DNA of 64,000 nucleotides from Pseudomonas sp. Teo4 (GCF_034387475.1 NZ_JAXCIL010000002.1:1798001-1862000), one strand, 5' to 3'. Positions 21,242 through 30,771 are shown, counted from the stretch's first letter. Translations and numbers: made by a program. Notes: generated by a model from the sequence alone, not told the origin.

Positions 21242-21568
21242 ATGAGCAAACGCGAACCCGCCATCTACAAAGTCATTTTCCTTAACCAGGGCCAAGTCTT
21301 CGAGATGTACGCCAAGCAGATCTACCAGAGCGATCTGTGGGGCTTTCTTGAGATCGAGGAGTTTGTCTTCGGCGAGCGCACGCAGGTGGTGGTCGACCCC
21401 AGCGAAGAAAAGCTCAAGAACCAGTTCGAAGGGGTGATCCGCAGCTTCGTGCCGATGCATTCGATCGTGCGTATCGATGAAGTGGAACGTCTGGGTACGG
21501 CGAAGATCAGCGAGGCCAAGGGTGCTGGCAATGTAATGCCGTTCCCGATGCCGATGCCGGAAAAGTAA
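21242..21568 (+). CDS. DUF1820 family protein
   Basis: 108 residues, cytoplasmic, no known catalytic motif. The ATG at 21242 gives MSKREPAIYKVIFLNQGQVFE, matching the family start. The C-terminus is Met/Pro-rich (MPFPMPMPEK). Single gene, convergent with the SEL1-type gene six bases away. Confidence 0.88.
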   Translation: MSKREPAIYKVIFLNQGQVFEMYAKQIYQSDLWGFLEIEEFVFGERTQVVVDPSEEKLKNQFEGVIRSFVPMHSIVRIDEVERLGTAKISEAKGAGNVMPFPMPMPEK

Positions 21569-21574
21569 GGCGCT

Positions 21575-22120
21575 TCAGGGGAGTGGCGAGAACGGCGTTC
21601 GCCCTTCGGCGTTCTGCAGTTCCAGCAGGTATTTGCGGAAGATCTGGCCGAGCACTTGGGTGGCGTGCTCCAGTTCGTCGCGGGGCATCTGCTCGGTCAC
21701 TTCGTCAGCCATGTCGAGCGCATCCTCGGCACCGTTGACTGCGGCCATCTTCAGAAGGATGTAAGCCTGCACATTGTTGGCCTTGACCCCCTCGCCATGG
21801 AAGAACATGGCGCCCAGGCGGTATTGGGCTTCGGCGTGGCCTTGCAACGAGGCTTTTTCGAACCAGTCCAGGGCCTTTTTCAGGTCTTTCGGCGTTTGTG
21901 TGTAGTAGTAGTCACCCAGTTCGAACTGTGCCTGGGCATCCCCGGTCGCCGCCGTTTGCTCGCACGCCTTCAGGGCATTCTGCAGGTCTTCTGGCTGAAC
22001 GTTCAAAATGCAGCGGCCCGTCGCTGGAATCAGCAACGAGTTACCGCCCTCCGCCAGGGCCAGCAGGGGCTGAAGAAGCAACAGGCAGCCCATGGTCAGG
22101 GCGCGGCCGGTGCGGTTCAT
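21575..22120 (-). CDS. Sel1/TPR-repeat exported protein
   Basis: 181 residues with a signal peptide (hydrophobic MGCLLLLQPLLALA, then EGG) and two or more Sel1-like repeats, about residues 55-130 (GDAQAQFELGDYYYTQTP..., GHAEAQYRLGAMFFHGEG). Such repeats bind partner proteins; the partner is unknown. Probably periplasmic. Confidence 0.85.
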   Translation of the reverse strand: MNRTGRALTMGCLLLLQPLLALAEGGNSLLIPATGRCILNVQPEDLQNALKACEQTAATGDAQAQFELGDYYYTQTPKDLKKALDWFEKASLQGHAEAQYRLGAMFFHGEGVKANNVQAYILLKMAAVNGAEDALDMADEVTEQMPRDELEHATQVLGQIFRKYLLELQNAEGRTPFSPLP

Positions 22121-22265
22121 GGGGATCGACTTACCTCTGCAAAGCTACGGCCAATGTCTCTGGTGGCACATTATGGGATAAGCAGCGCCAACCTTACAAA
22201 GTTTTACGCGAATTTCTGTATCGGTAGGGGAGTTGGCTGATAGCGGCAGGTCTTTTATTGCTTGT

Positions 22266-22365
22266 GCCGGCCTCTTCGCGGGTAAACCCGCTCCTACAGG
22301 TATTGCACAGGTTTCAAGGCCTGTGAAGTACTTGTAGGAGCCGGCTTGCCGGCGATGAGGCCGGC
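22266..22365. repeat. Mosaic paired REP element
   Basis: The outer ends pair (GCCGGCCTC with GAGGCCGGC), and CTCCTACAGGTA... pairs with the right half, but the left arm has the CGCGGGTAAACCCGC core and the right arm has GCCGGCTTGCCGGC. The two REP types are combined in one inverted unit downstream of hemL. Confidence 0.75.
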
Positions 22366-22376
22366 AAGCCAAAGGC

Positions 22377-23660
22377 TTACTTGAGTTTGGCAAACGCTCG
22401 CTCAGCTGCATCCAGGGTGATCTGCAGTTCTTTCTCACCATGGGCGATGGAGGTGAAACCGGCCTCGAACGCGCTCGGGGCCAGGTACACGCCGCCTTCG
22501 AGCATCAGGTGGAAGAAGCGCTTGAAGCGCTCGGCATCGCTGGCCATGACGTCGTCGAAGGTGACGATGTCGTCGGCACCGCTGAAGTACAGGCCGAACA
22601 TCGCGCCCGCCTGGGTGGTGACGAACGGGATGCCGGCGGCATCGGCGCGCTGCTGCAGGCCATCGAGCATGCGGCTGGTGAAGGCGGTCAGTTCATCGTG
22701 GAAGCCTGGGCGGCTGATCAGTTTCAGGGTGGTCAGGCCGGCCGCCATGGCCAGTGGGTTGCCCGACAAGGTGCCTGCCTGGTAGACCGGGCCCAGCGGA
22801 GCGATGCAGCCCATGATTTCGCGTTTGCCGCCGAAGCAGCCGACGGGCATGCCGCCGCCGACGATCTTGCCGAAGGTCGACAGGTCCGGCTTGATGCCGT
22901 AATGGCCTTGGGCGCCACCAAGGGAAACGCGGAAGCCGGTCATCACTTCGTCGAAGATCAACACCACACCGTGCTTGTCGCACTGCTCACGCAGGCCTTC
23001 GAGGAAGCCCGGAGCCGGTGGTACGCAGTTCATGTTGCCGGCCACAGGCTCGACGATGATGCAAGCGACGGTCTGGCCGACTTCGGCCAGGGTTTTTTCC
23101 ACGGCCGCGATATCGTTGAACGGCAGAGTCAGGGTGTGCTTGGCGAAGTCCGCTGGTACACCCGCCGAGCTAGGCACGCCTTGGGTCAGCAAGCCGGAGC
23201 CGGCCTTGACCAGCAGGCTGTCGGAGTGGCCGTGGTAGCAGCCTTCGAACTTGATGATGGCGTCGCGGCCGGTGTAGCCACGGGCCAGACGAATGGCGCT
23301 CATGGTCGCTTCGGTGCCGGAGCTGACCATCCGCACCATTTCCATGGACGGTACGATTGAGCAGACCAGGTCGGCCATTTCGGTTTCCATGGCGGTTGGT
23401 GCGCCATAGGACAAGCCATGTTCGAGCTGCTTGCGCACTGCGTCCAGCACGTCCGGGTGGCCGTGGCCGAGAATCATCGGGCCCCAGGAACCCACGTAAT
23501 CGACATAGCGCTTGTCGTCCTCGTCAACCACGTAGGCGCCTTCGGCGTGCTTGAAGAACAGTGGCGTGCCGCCAACGCTCTTGAAGGCACGGACCGGCGA
23601 GTTGACGCCACCGGGGATGTGCTTCTGGGCTTGGGCGAACAGGGATTCGGAACGGGACAT
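22377..23660 (-). CDS. hemL: Glutamate-1-semialdehyde 2,1-aminomutase
   Basis: PLP enzyme that makes 5-aminolevulinate from glutamate-1-semialdehyde in haem synthesis. 427 residues. The PLP Lys lies in [14 protein letters not shown] and the conserved FDEVMTGFR is present. It lies 17 bases after thiE on the same strand. Confidence 0.97.
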   Translation of the reverse strand: MSRSESLFAQAQKHIPGGVNSPVRAFKSVGGTPLFFKHAEGAYVVDEDDKRYVDYVGSWGPMILGHGHPDVLDAVRKQLEHGLSYGAPTAMETEMADLVCSIVPSMEMVRMVSSGTEATMSAIRLARGYTGRDAIIKFEGCYHGHSDSLLVKAGSGLLTQGVPSSAGVPADFAKHTLTLPFNDIAAVEKTLAEVGQTVACIIVEPVAGNMNCVPPAPGFLEGLREQCDKHGVVLIFDEVMTGFRVSLGGAQGHYGIKPDLSTFGKIVGGGMPVGCFGGKREIMGCIAPLGPVYQAGTLSGNPLAMAAGLTTLKLISRPGFHDELTAFTSRMLDGLQQRADAAGIPFVTTQAGAMFGLYFSGADDIVTFDDVMASDAERFKRFFHLMLEGGVYLAPSAFEAGFTSIAHGEKELQITLDAAERAFAKLK

Positions 23661-23677
23661 GGAGTTATCTCTCGAAA

Positions 23678-24301
23678 TCAGGAAGCGAACAGGGCGTTGA
23701 AGGCGCGGGCGCGGCGGGTAACTTCCTGCGCGCTGTCGGCACCGAACAAGCCATGGATCACCGCCAGCAGGTCTGCACCATGGGCAACCAGCGGGGCGGC
23801 GTTGTCGAGGGTGATGCCGCCGATCACGGCAATCGGCAGCTTGACCTGGGCACGGGCCTGCTCCAGCAGATCAAGGCTGGCGGCCGGCGCACCGGGCTTG
23901 GTGACGGAGTTGAAGAAACGGCCGAAGGCCACATAGCTGGCACCTTCGCTGGCCGCCTGACGGGCCAGGTCGAGCTGGGCGTGGCAGGTCGAACCGATGA
24001 TGGCATGGCGGCCCAGCAGAGCGCGGGCCGGGGTCAGCGGGCCATCGGTCTGCCCCAGGTGTACGCCGACGCCCAGGCGCGCGGCCAGTTCGGCGTCGTC
24101 GTTGATGATCAGCTGTGTGCCATAGCGCTCACAGAGCTGCTTCAGTGCTTCGGCTTCGCGCAGACGGCGGGCTGCATCATCGCTTTTGTCGCGGTATTGC
24201 AACAGGCACACGCCGCCTTCCAGGGCTGCCTCGACATGGGACAGGAAACGGCCGGCGAGCAGCTGGCTGTCGGTGATCGCATACAGACCACGTAGCTTCA
24301 T
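23678..24301 (-). CDS. thiE: Thiamine-phosphate synthase
   Basis: Couples HMP pyrophosphate with thiazole phosphate to form thiamine phosphate. 207 residues with a TIM-barrel fold. Phosphate-binding segments such as QYRDKS and IGGITLDNA are present, and [15 protein letters not shown] is family-like. It lies 14 bases after thiD and before hemL. Confidence 0.96.
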   Translation of the reverse strand: MKLRGLYAITDSQLLAGRFLSHVEAALEGGVCLLQYRDKSDDAARRLREAEALKQLCERYGTQLIINDDAELAARLGVGVHLGQTDGPLTPARALLGRHAIIGSTCHAQLDLARQAASEGASYVAFGRFFNSVTKPGAPAASLDLLEQARAQVKLPIAVIGGITLDNAAPLVAHGADLLAVIHGLFGADSAQEVTRRARAFNALFAS

Positions 24302-24315
24302 CGGAAGGCCTCGTA

Positions 24316-25113
24316 TCAGGAGCAGAAGTCCAGGGGCAGACGGCGCGGGACGAACTGGCCCTTGCCCAGTTGCTCGGCATCGCGCAGGGTCCGCCAGGTG
24401 TAGTCCAGGGCGCTGCGCACGGCACTGTCGAGCTGTTCGCCAAGCGCCAGGCGGCCGGCCAGGGCGCTGGCCAGTGTGCAGCCCGAGCCGTGGTAGCTGC
24501 CGGGCAGGCGTTGGCAGGTCCAGGTGTGATGCTGGCCGTCGCGGCTGTACAGGCGGTTGTGAATCTCGTCTTCGTCACCGTGGCCACCGGTGATCAGCAG
24601 GTGTTTGCAGAACGGCAACAATTTTTCGGCACACTCGTCCGCCGTGCCTTCGGGCAGTTCGGCCAGGATGCGTGCCTCGGGCAGGTTTGGCGTGGCGATG
24701 GTCGCCAGCGGCAACAGGCGTTCGCGCAGGGCATAGCCTACTTCGTCCTTGCCCAGACGGCCGCCGCCGCCAGCGCGCAGCACCGGGTCGCAGACCAGGG
24801 GCAAATGCGGGTGGGCGCTGAGCAGCTCGGCAACGGTGTCGACCATTTCGATCGAGCCGAGCATGCCGAGCTTGACGGCAGCGACGGTGGAGTCGGCCAG
24901 CACGGCGTTGGCCTGTGCCAGTACCCACTCGCGGTCGAGCACGCGGAAGTCGGTAACGTTGACGGTATCCTGGACGGTCAGGGCTGTTACCGCGGGCGCG
25001 GCGTGACAGCCTTGGGCGATCAGGGCTTCGATATCTGCCTGCAGGCCGGCGCCGCCACTTGGGTCGTGGCCGGAGAGACAGAGGACAACGGGGCGGGAGC
25101 TGTAGGTATTCAT
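24316..25113 (-). CDS. thiD: Hydroxymethylpyrimidine/phosphomethylpyrimidine kinase
   Basis: Phosphorylates HMP and HMP-P for thiamine synthesis; 265 residues from the ATG at 25113 ([17 protein letters not shown]). A ribokinase-like fold is shown by [14 protein letters not shown] and [16 protein letters not shown], the anion-hole region. First gene of the thiD-thiE-hemL unit. No THI-box was recognised in the 264-base gap upstream, which also serves the divergent sensor kinase. Confidence 0.95.
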   Translation of the reverse strand: MNTYSSRPVVLCLSGHDPSGGAGLQADIEALIAQGCHAAPAVTALTVQDTVNVTDFRVLDREWVLAQANAVLADSTVAAVKLGMLGSIEMVDTVAELLSAHPHLPLVCDPVLRAGGGGRLGKDEVGYALRERLLPLATIATPNLPEARILAELPEGTADECAEKLLPFCKHLLITGGHGDEDEIHNRLYSRDGQHHTWTCQRLPGSYHGSGCTLASALAGRLALGEQLDSAVRSALDYTWRTLRDAEQLGKGQFVPRRLPLDFCS

Positions 25114-25377
25114 GGTCGGCGAGCTTACCACCAAACCCATTTGTGCGGATCGTCCTACAAGCGCTATTTGTTGATCGATCGGTCAGTTTATTGTTCTTGT
25201 TTTATCTCAAACCATTGATTTAGAGCCTTTTCTTTAAAAAATGAGGTGGCTCAATGCTATCTTTGAAGGCTATGCTAGAGTGCTCGGACAATTCGACTAA
25301 CGGGTACTGCCGGGGTACGTCGTCTCAAAGGGATGGGGGCAACTGCGACGCTACCGGACAGGCCATGCTGGGGCTGT

Positions 25378-27369
25378 ATGCGCTATTTGCTGATTGTGCT
25401 TCTGGGCTGCCTGCCCGTGCTGGCCGGTGCGGTCGATTTCAACGACGCCACCCGGCATTTACCGCTTGGCAGGATCATGCAGGTCTACGAGGACCGCGAT
25501 GGCAGCGCCAGTATCGTCCAGGTCAGTGCACCTGCGTTCGCCAGCCGTTTCCGCCAACACAGCAATGACGTGCTCAATGCCGGTTACTCGACGTCGGTGT
25601 TCTGGCTCAAGGTCGACCTGCGTTATGCCGCTGCCCCAGGTGCGGCGCCACGTCAGTGGCTTCTGGAACTGGCCTACCCGCCACTGGACTACCTCGAGCT
25701 CTACCTGCCTGACGCCAATGGCGTCTATCGACTGACCCAGCGAACCGGCGATGCCCTGCCTTATGAGAGCCGGCAAATACGCCAGAACAACTACCTGTTC
25801 GAGCTGCCTCTGCGTCCTGGCCAGGCGACCACGGCTTACCTGCGCCTGCACAGCCAAGGTTCGGTGCAGGCGCCCTTGGCGCTGTGGTCGGCCGAAGCCT
25901 ATATGGAGGAGCAGCCCACGCGGTTGTACGTGCTGGGGATGATCTACGGCGTGTTACTGGTGATGCTGGTGTACAACCTGTTCATCTACTTGAGCGTGCG
26001 TGACGTCAGTTACCTCTATTACATCTTCTACATCGCCTCGTTTGGCCTGTATCAGGTATCGGTCAATGGCGCGGGCGTGGCCTATTTCTGGCCCGACAGC
26101 CCGTGGTGGGCGAACGCCGCGACACCTTTGTTCATTGGTGCGGCCGGCTTGTTCGGGTGTCAGTTCGCCCGTCATTTCCTGCAGCTGGGCAAGATCGCCC
26201 GCGGTTTCGATCGGCTGCTGCAACTGCTGATGCTGGGTGGGGCACTGGTGATGGTGCTGGCGGTCAGCATGCCCTATGGCGTCGCCTTGCGCATGGCCAC
26301 CGTGCTGGCCTTGCTGTTCACTGTGAGTATTTTCACCGCCGGGCTGTATGCCTGGTGGCACGGTCTGCGCGTGGCGCGCTGGTTCATCATCGCCTGGTCG
26401 GCGTTCCTGCTCGGAGGTTTGGTCAACACCCTGATGGTGCTGGGCTATCTGCCGAACGTGTTCATCACCATGTACGCCAGCCAACTCGGCTCGGCGCTTG
26501 AGGTGGCGCTGTTGTCCCTGGCCCTGGCCGACCGGATCAACAGCCTGCGCGAGCAGCAGGCCAGCGCGCTGCGCGACACTGGCCGGGCATTGGAGCAGCT
26601 GAACCAGCAACTGGCCCGCAGTAATCGCCTGAAGGATGAGTTCCTGGCTACCGTGACCCACGAACTGCGCACGCCGATGAATGGTGTGATCGGTTCGCTG
26701 GAGCTGATGCAGACACTGCCCATGGACGCGGAGATGACCCAATACCACCGTACGGCGGTCGGCTCGTCCCAGGACATGATGGACATGGTTGATGACATCC
26801 TCACCCTGACCGAGCTTCAAGCCGGCCGCCTGCGTGCGCAAGCTACGCCGTTCAGCTTGCGCGGACTGGTCCAGGACCTGCGGGCAGGATACGCCGGGCA
26901 AGCATTGGGCAGGGGGTTGTATCTGAGCCTCGACATTCCGGCCGAGCTACCTGACGCGTTGCTGGGGGACGCGCAGAAGCTGACCCGATGCCTGGGGTGC
27001 CTGGTGGACAACGGCCTGAAGTTCACCCATCAAGGTGGAGTCATGATTCAGGTCCGAGGTCGGCGGCTTGGCCCGGACAGTCTGGCGCTGACGTTCACGG
27101 TCAGCGACAGCGGCATCGGTTTCGATGACTTGGACCAGGCAATTCTGTACCAGCGCTTCTTCCAGGTGGATGGCTCGATGACCCGACGCTATGGCGGCCT
27201 GGGTATCGGCTTGTCGATTTGCCGACAGTTGGGCGAATTGCTTGGCGCTACGTTGTCCCATGAATCGACGCGGGGGCTGGGTAGCCGTTTCGAGTTGGCG
27301 CTTGATCTGGCCATCGAGCAGGTTCAGGTGCCTCCGGGCCGGACGGCTTCTGGGGCCGCGCGGTACTAG
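25378..27369 (+). CDS. 7TM-DISM sensor histidine kinase
   Basis: Membrane sensor kinase of 663 residues from the ATG at 25378, which gives a signal peptide (MRYLLIVLLGCLPVLAGA). A 7TMR-DISM extracellular domain spans about residues 25-180 and seven membrane helices about 190-395. HisKA follows with phospho-acceptor His428 in THELRTPMNG. HATPase has LVDNGLKFT (N box) and DSGIGF / GGLGIGLSI (G boxes). No receiver domain is present at the C-terminus and no regulator gene is adjacent, so the partner and signal are unknown. Confidence 0.9.
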   Translation: MRYLLIVLLGCLPVLAGAVDFNDATRHLPLGRIMQVYEDRDGSASIVQVSAPAFASRFRQHSNDVLNAGYSTSVFWLKVDLRYAAAPGAAPRQWLLELAYPPLDYLELYLPDANGVYRLTQRTGDALPYESRQIRQNNYLFELPLRPGQATTAYLRLHSQGSVQAPLALWSAEAYMEEQPTRLYVLGMIYGVLLVMLVYNLFIYLSVRDVSYLYYIFYIASFGLYQVSVNGAGVAYFWPDSPWWANAATPLFIGAAGLFGCQFARHFLQLGKIARGFDRLLQLLMLGGALVMVLAVSMPYGVALRMATVLALLFTVSIFTAGLYAWWHGLRVARWFIIAWSAFLLGGLVNTLMVLGYLPNVFITMYASQLGSALEVALLSLALADRINSLREQQASALRDTGRALEQLNQQLARSNRLKDEFLATVTHELRTPMNGVIGSLELMQTLPMDAEMTQYHRTAVGSSQDMMDMVDDILTLTELQAGRLRAQATPFSLRGLVQDLRAGYAGQALGRGLYLSLDIPAELPDALLGDAQKLTRCLGCLVDNGLKFTHQGGVMIQVRGRRLGPDSLALTFTVSDSGIGFDDLDQAILYQRFFQVDGSMTRRYGGLGIGLSICRQLGELLGATLSHESTRGLGSRFELALDLAIEQVQVPPGRTASGAARY

Positions 27370-27471
27370 GCCATTCGGTTGCCGCCTGTTTAGTCATTTT
27401 TGTCACTTTGACTGGTTGTCGGGGAGTGCTTCACTGGGGGTTCAGGCTGGCCCGGATCCAGGAGCTCCCCG

Positions 27472-29124
27472 ATGAACCTGCACCAGTACGCTGAAACCCA
27501 CGAAGTGACCAACCAGCCGCCATCGCTGGATGGCGCCAACCTGTACCGCCTCGACCAGCCGCTACAGGAATGGTCGCGGCGTTGCGGCGCGGGCTGGGCC
27601 GAGTCGCGGATCGACGCCTATGGTGCCCTGGCTGGCGGTCCGTTGATGGCCGCAGGTTTTCTGGCCAATGCGCACAAGCCCGAGTTCAGCAGCCACGACC
27701 GCTACGGCCATCGTATCGACCTGGTGGAGTTCCACCCTGCCTATCACGACCTGATGCGTACCGCTGTCGAGCACGGGCTGCCTTCGTTGCCCTGGGCCGA
27801 GCCTCGTCCAGGTGCCCATGTGGCACGGGCCAGCATGACCTACCTGCATAGCCAGGCCGAAGCCGGCACCGGTTGCCCGCTGACCATGACCTTCGCTGCG
27901 GTTCCGGCATTGCGCTTGCAGCCGGAGTTGGCCGAGTACTGGTTGCCGAAGATCCTGTCCCGCGAGTACGACCCACGCAATGTCGGTGACCGTCACAAGG
28001 CTGGGGTCACCATCGGCATGGCCATGACTGAAAAACAGGGCGGCACTGACGTGCGGGCCAACACCACCCGAGCCTATCCGGTCGGCGCTTCAGGGCCAGG
28101 CCAGGCTTATGAGCTGATCGGGCACAAGTGGTTCTGTTCGGCGCCCATGTGCGATGCCTTCCTGACCCTGGCCCAGACGGACAAGGGCCTCAGCTGTTTC
28201 CTGCTGCCACGTCACCGGCCGGATGACAGCCGCAACGAGTTCTACATCCAGCGTCTGAAGAACAAACTCGGCAACAGTTCCAATGCGTCCAGCGAAGTGG
28301 AGTTTCGCGGTGCGCTGGCGTGGATGATCGGTGAGGAGGGGCGAGGGGTGCCTACGATCATCGAGATGGTGGCGATGACGCGTTTTGACTGCATGGTTGG
28401 CTCCAGCGCCTTGATGCGGCAGGCATTGACCCAGGCGGCTCACCATTGCGCACACCGCAAGGTGGGTGGGCGGGTGTTGAGCGAGCAGCCGTTGATGCAG
28501 AACGTGTTGGCTGACCTGGCCTTGGAAAGCGAGGCGGCGCTAGCCTTGAGCTTGCGTATGGGGCAGGCGCTGGATCAGTTGGACGACCCTCAGCAAGCGC
28601 ATTTCGCCCGGTTGGTGACGGCCGTGGGCAAGTACTGGATCTGCAAACGGGCGCCGGCAATGATCAATGAAGCGGCCGAGTGCCTGGGTGGCACGGGTTA
28701 TGTCGAGGAGAGCATTCTGCCTCGGCTGTACCGTGAGGCGCCGGTCAACTCGACCTGGGAAGGTTCGGGGAATGTGCAGTGTCTGGATGTGCTGCGGGCG
28801 CTGTCCAAGGAGCCTGGGGTGCTGGATGCGTTGTTTGCCGAGCTTGGCGATGGCCATGGTGACCCGCGGCTTGCTGCGCATATTGGCAATCTCAAAGGGG
28901 CCTTTGCCGACACCGGCGACATTCAGTATCGCGCCCGGCAATTGACCGAAGATATTGCGATTGCGTTGCAGGCCAAGTTGTTATTGGAGGCAGGTAATTC
29001 AGTTGTTAGTGATGCGTTCATTGGCAGTCGGTTGTCGGGTAGTGGTCGGGTGTATGGGGCCTTGCCTAGAGGTGTTGATGTCGAGGCATTGGTGGCGCGA
29101 GCAACGCCGGTTTGGCCAAGTTGA
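27472..29124 (+). CDS. aidB: AidB-like acyl-CoA dehydrogenase
   Basis: FAD flavoprotein of 550 residues, colinear with E. coli AidB through most of its length. Shared segments include NQPPSLDGANLY, GMAMTEKQGGTDV, KLGNSSNASSEVEF, MTRFDC, LGGTGYVEES and NSTWEGSGNVQCLDVLR. In E. coli, AidB belongs to the adaptive response to alkylation and binds DNA; isovaleryl-CoA dehydrogenase activity is reported as weak. Whether this homologue is Ada-regulated cannot be told from the upstream gap. Confidence 0.9.
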   Translation: MNLHQYAETHEVTNQPPSLDGANLYRLDQPLQEWSRRCGAGWAESRIDAYGALAGGPLMAAGFLANAHKPEFSSHDRYGHRIDLVEFHPAYHDLMRTAVEHGLPSLPWAEPRPGAHVARASMTYLHSQAEAGTGCPLTMTFAAVPALRLQPELAEYWLPKILSREYDPRNVGDRHKAGVTIGMAMTEKQGGTDVRANTTRAYPVGASGPGQAYELIGHKWFCSAPMCDAFLTLAQTDKGLSCFLLPRHRPDDSRNEFYIQRLKNKLGNSSNASSEVEFRGALAWMIGEEGRGVPTIIEMVAMTRFDCMVGSSALMRQALTQAAHHCAHRKVGGRVLSEQPLMQNVLADLALESEAALALSLRMGQALDQLDDPQQAHFARLVTAVGKYWICKRAPAMINEAAECLGGTGYVEESILPRLYREAPVNSTWEGSGNVQCLDVLRALSKEPGVLDALFAELGDGHGDPRLAAHIGNLKGAFADTGDIQYRARQLTEDIAIALQAKLLLEAGNSVVSDAFIGSRLSGSGRVYGALPRGVDVEALVARATPVWPS

Positions 29125-29150
29125 AATGAGCACTAACGGCACGGGTTCCA

Positions 29151-29198
29151 GTTCTTGCTCTTGCTCTTGCTCTTGCTCTTGCTCTGCTTTTGCTTCTA
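29151..29198. repeat. CTTGCT hexanucleotide array, left
   Basis: About six tandem copies of CTTGCT with drift at the right end. It marks the outer edge of the left copy of a dispersed element; a mirror array lies at 31241-31301. Confidence 0.8.
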
Positions 29199-29410
29199 GT
29201 GCGCGCTAGTTCAGACGCCACAAATTGCGACGTCAGTAGGCCGAGTGGAGGTCTTGCGTAGGGAGGTGACGGGCATGGATGCCCGTCAAGCGCTGCGGCC
29301 CAGGATGGGCCGTACAGCGCGGTCCTCCCGGGAGCAAGACCGGAGCGAGGGGACCCCGGAGCGTAGCGTAGGGGCCGGATGTAGGAGCCGACGGCTTTGG
29401 TTACTTTGGC
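29199..29410 (+). repeat. Dispersed repeat, left arm (proximal part)
   Basis: About 210 bases nearly identical, in opposite orientation, to 31030-31240. Shared landmarks include GACGTCAGTAGGCCGAGTGG, GGGCATGGATGCCCGTCAAG and GGGGCCGGATGTAGGAGCC. It ends at GGTTACTTTGG, where the insertion sequence begins. Short open frames here are repeat-derived and not called genes. Confidence 0.85.
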
Positions 29411-29422
29411 CGAGACCAATCT

Positions 29423-29434
29423 ATGGTCACCCCG
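29423..29434 (+). repeat. Subterminal inverted repeat, transposase 3' side
   Basis: ATGGTCACCCCG, 12/12 complementary to 30754-30765, about 12 bases inside the inferred end. Confidence 0.85.
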
Positions 29435-29665
29435 TTTTTTGCAATACTGTTCATTGGATGAAATGGATGGCTTGCTTCAATCTATCCGGCGTCTATTGGG
29501 CTGGTATCCCGCGCCACGATGAGTGTTCGCGCCTGGCGGTCCTAACAAAGTAAGCGGCTTCCAAGAGCCAATTGGTCGTTCAGGATCATCGCTAGGCCGA
29601 CCGGCCGTTTATTTCATCTGTTGTTCAGCTATCGCAAAACCTGATGGTGAAACACGGTGCAGCAC
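29435..29665 (-). ncRNA. Candidate bridge-RNA region of the IS
   Basis: About 230 non-coding bases between the transposase stop and the terminal repeat. In the IS1111 group, established work places the guide (bridge) RNA in this end. I see several short self-complementary pieces but have not derived the target- and donor-binding loops, so this is a positional call. Confidence 0.35.
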
Positions 29666-29672
29666 AACGGGG

Positions 29673-30698
29673 TCAGACGTTCATAGCGTCTGGCTCCGTT
29701 CTATATTGCGTGTGTCGAGTAGCAATGGCCCAAGCGATGCGGGCCAGTTTGTTGGCCAACGCGCAGGCCACCACGTTGGAGTGGCGTCGCGCTGACAGGG
29801 AACGTACCCAGTCGGCCATTGGGCCTTTCTGATACTTCAGGCGAAGCATGTAGACCCGGGCGCAGAGCACCAGCAAATGCCGAAGGTTCTTGTCGCCACG
29901 TTTGCTGATCCCCAGCAGAGCCGGTCTACCGCCAGTGCTGTATTGCCTGGGAACCAAGCCTACGGCGGCTGCAAAATCACGGCTGCTGCCGTACTGCTGA
30001 GCGTCTCCCATTTCTACAGCCAGCAGGCTGGCGGTGATCGGCCCGACACACGGGATACTCAGCAAACGGCTACCTAGATCATCGTCAGCAAGCTGGCTCT
30101 CAAGCTCTTTGTCCAACAACTTGATCTGCTCACTCAGGTAGGCGAAGTGATCATGCAGGCGCTGTAGCAATGCGACGAGGCGTACAGGCAAGTCGTGCTC
30201 TTCAAGCACTGAAGCGAGCCGTTTTATCACCGCCAGCCCTGTCGGTAGGCTGATGCCGAACTCGAGCAGAAATCCATGCATCTGATTCACCGTCTTGGTC
30301 CGATCGCGGATCAATGACTCACGCATCCTGTGAGAAACAGAAAGTGTTTGCTGGTCAGGCGATTTGGGCGTCACAAAGCGCATGGAAGGCCGGGAAGCGG
30401 CTTCGCAGATGGCCTGCGCATCGACGAAGTCATTTTTGTTGGTCTTGACGAAAGGTTTAACGAACTGAGGTGAGATCAGTTTGGCCTCATGCCCCATCGC
30501 CTTGAGTTGACGGGCCAGATAGTGCGAGCCGGCACAGGCCTCCATCACTACCGTGCAAGGGGGATGATTGGCGAGAAGCCGCATCATCTGCTGCCTTGAG
30601 CATTTTTTGCGCGACACCTCTTTGCCGAACTTGTCTTGGGCATGCAGATGGAAGGTATGTTTGCCGATGTCGATGCCGATCAAGGTCACGGTACTCAT
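29673..30698 (-). CDS. IS110-family transposase (DEDD)
   Basis: 341 residues from the ATG at 30698 (MSTVTLIGIDIGKHTF). The RuvC-like N-terminal domain shows D (GIDIGKH), E (VVMEAC) and DxxD (NDFVDAQ). The C-terminal Transposase_20 domain has CVGPITASLL and the putative catalytic Ser in RQYSTGG. The gene looks intact. A hairpin (29666-29700, AACGGGGTCAGACG against CGTCTGGCTCCGTT) covers the stop codon and may end or stabilise the transcript. Confidence 0.93.
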   Translation of the reverse strand: MSTVTLIGIDIGKHTFHLHAQDKFGKEVSRKKCSRQQMMRLLANHPPCTVVMEACAGSHYLARQLKAMGHEAKLISPQFVKPFVKTNKNDFVDAQAICEAASRPSMRFVTPKSPDQQTLSVSHRMRESLIRDRTKTVNQMHGFLLEFGISLPTGLAVIKRLASVLEEHDLPVRLVALLQRLHDHFAYLSEQIKLLDKELESQLADDDLGSRLLSIPCVGPITASLLAVEMGDAQQYGSSRDFAAAVGLVPRQYSTGGRPALLGISKRGDKNLRHLLVLCARVYMLRLKYQKGPMADWVRSLSARRHSNVVACALANKLARIAWAIATRHTQYRTEPDAMNV

Positions 30699-30721
30699 GA
30701 TGACGGTCTCCGAAGTAAAAA

Positions 30722-30752
30722 CACCCTGCGAAAGCGTACGCCTCGCAGGGTG
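30722..30752. repeat. Hairpin upstream of transposase start
   Basis: CACCCTGCG pairs with CGCAGGGTG across 13 bases, between the transposase ATG and the terminal repeat. A place for transcription or translation control of the transposase, or for end recognition. Confidence 0.6.
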
Positions 30753-30753
30753 C

Positions 30754-30765
30754 CGGGGTGACCAT
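30754..30765 (-). repeat. Subterminal inverted repeat, transposase 5' side
   Basis: CGGGGTGACCAT, exact complement of 29423-29434. Confidence 0.85.
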
Positions 30766-30771
30766 CTCATT

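Larger units (their letters stand above)
29411..30771 (-). mobile_element. IS110-family (IS1111-like) insertion sequence
   Basis: One DEDD transposase gene with 12-bp subterminal inverted repeats, ATGGTCACCCCG at 29423-29434 and its complement at 30754-30765. The ends are inferred from where the interrupted flanking repeat stops (GGTTACTTTGG) and resumes (AAGTAACCCGCC), so each may be off by several bases. About 240 non-coding bases lie downstream of the transposase and only about 60 upstream, the layout of the IS1111 group. No target duplication is seen, as expected for this family. Confidence 0.85.

Noticed and set aside
29245..29553. Short frame in the left dispersed repeat (MDARQALRPRMGR...), with a near copy in the right arm
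   Set aside because: The same frame recurs because the DNA repeats. It has no good ribosome site and reads through the IS border, so it is repeat-derived.
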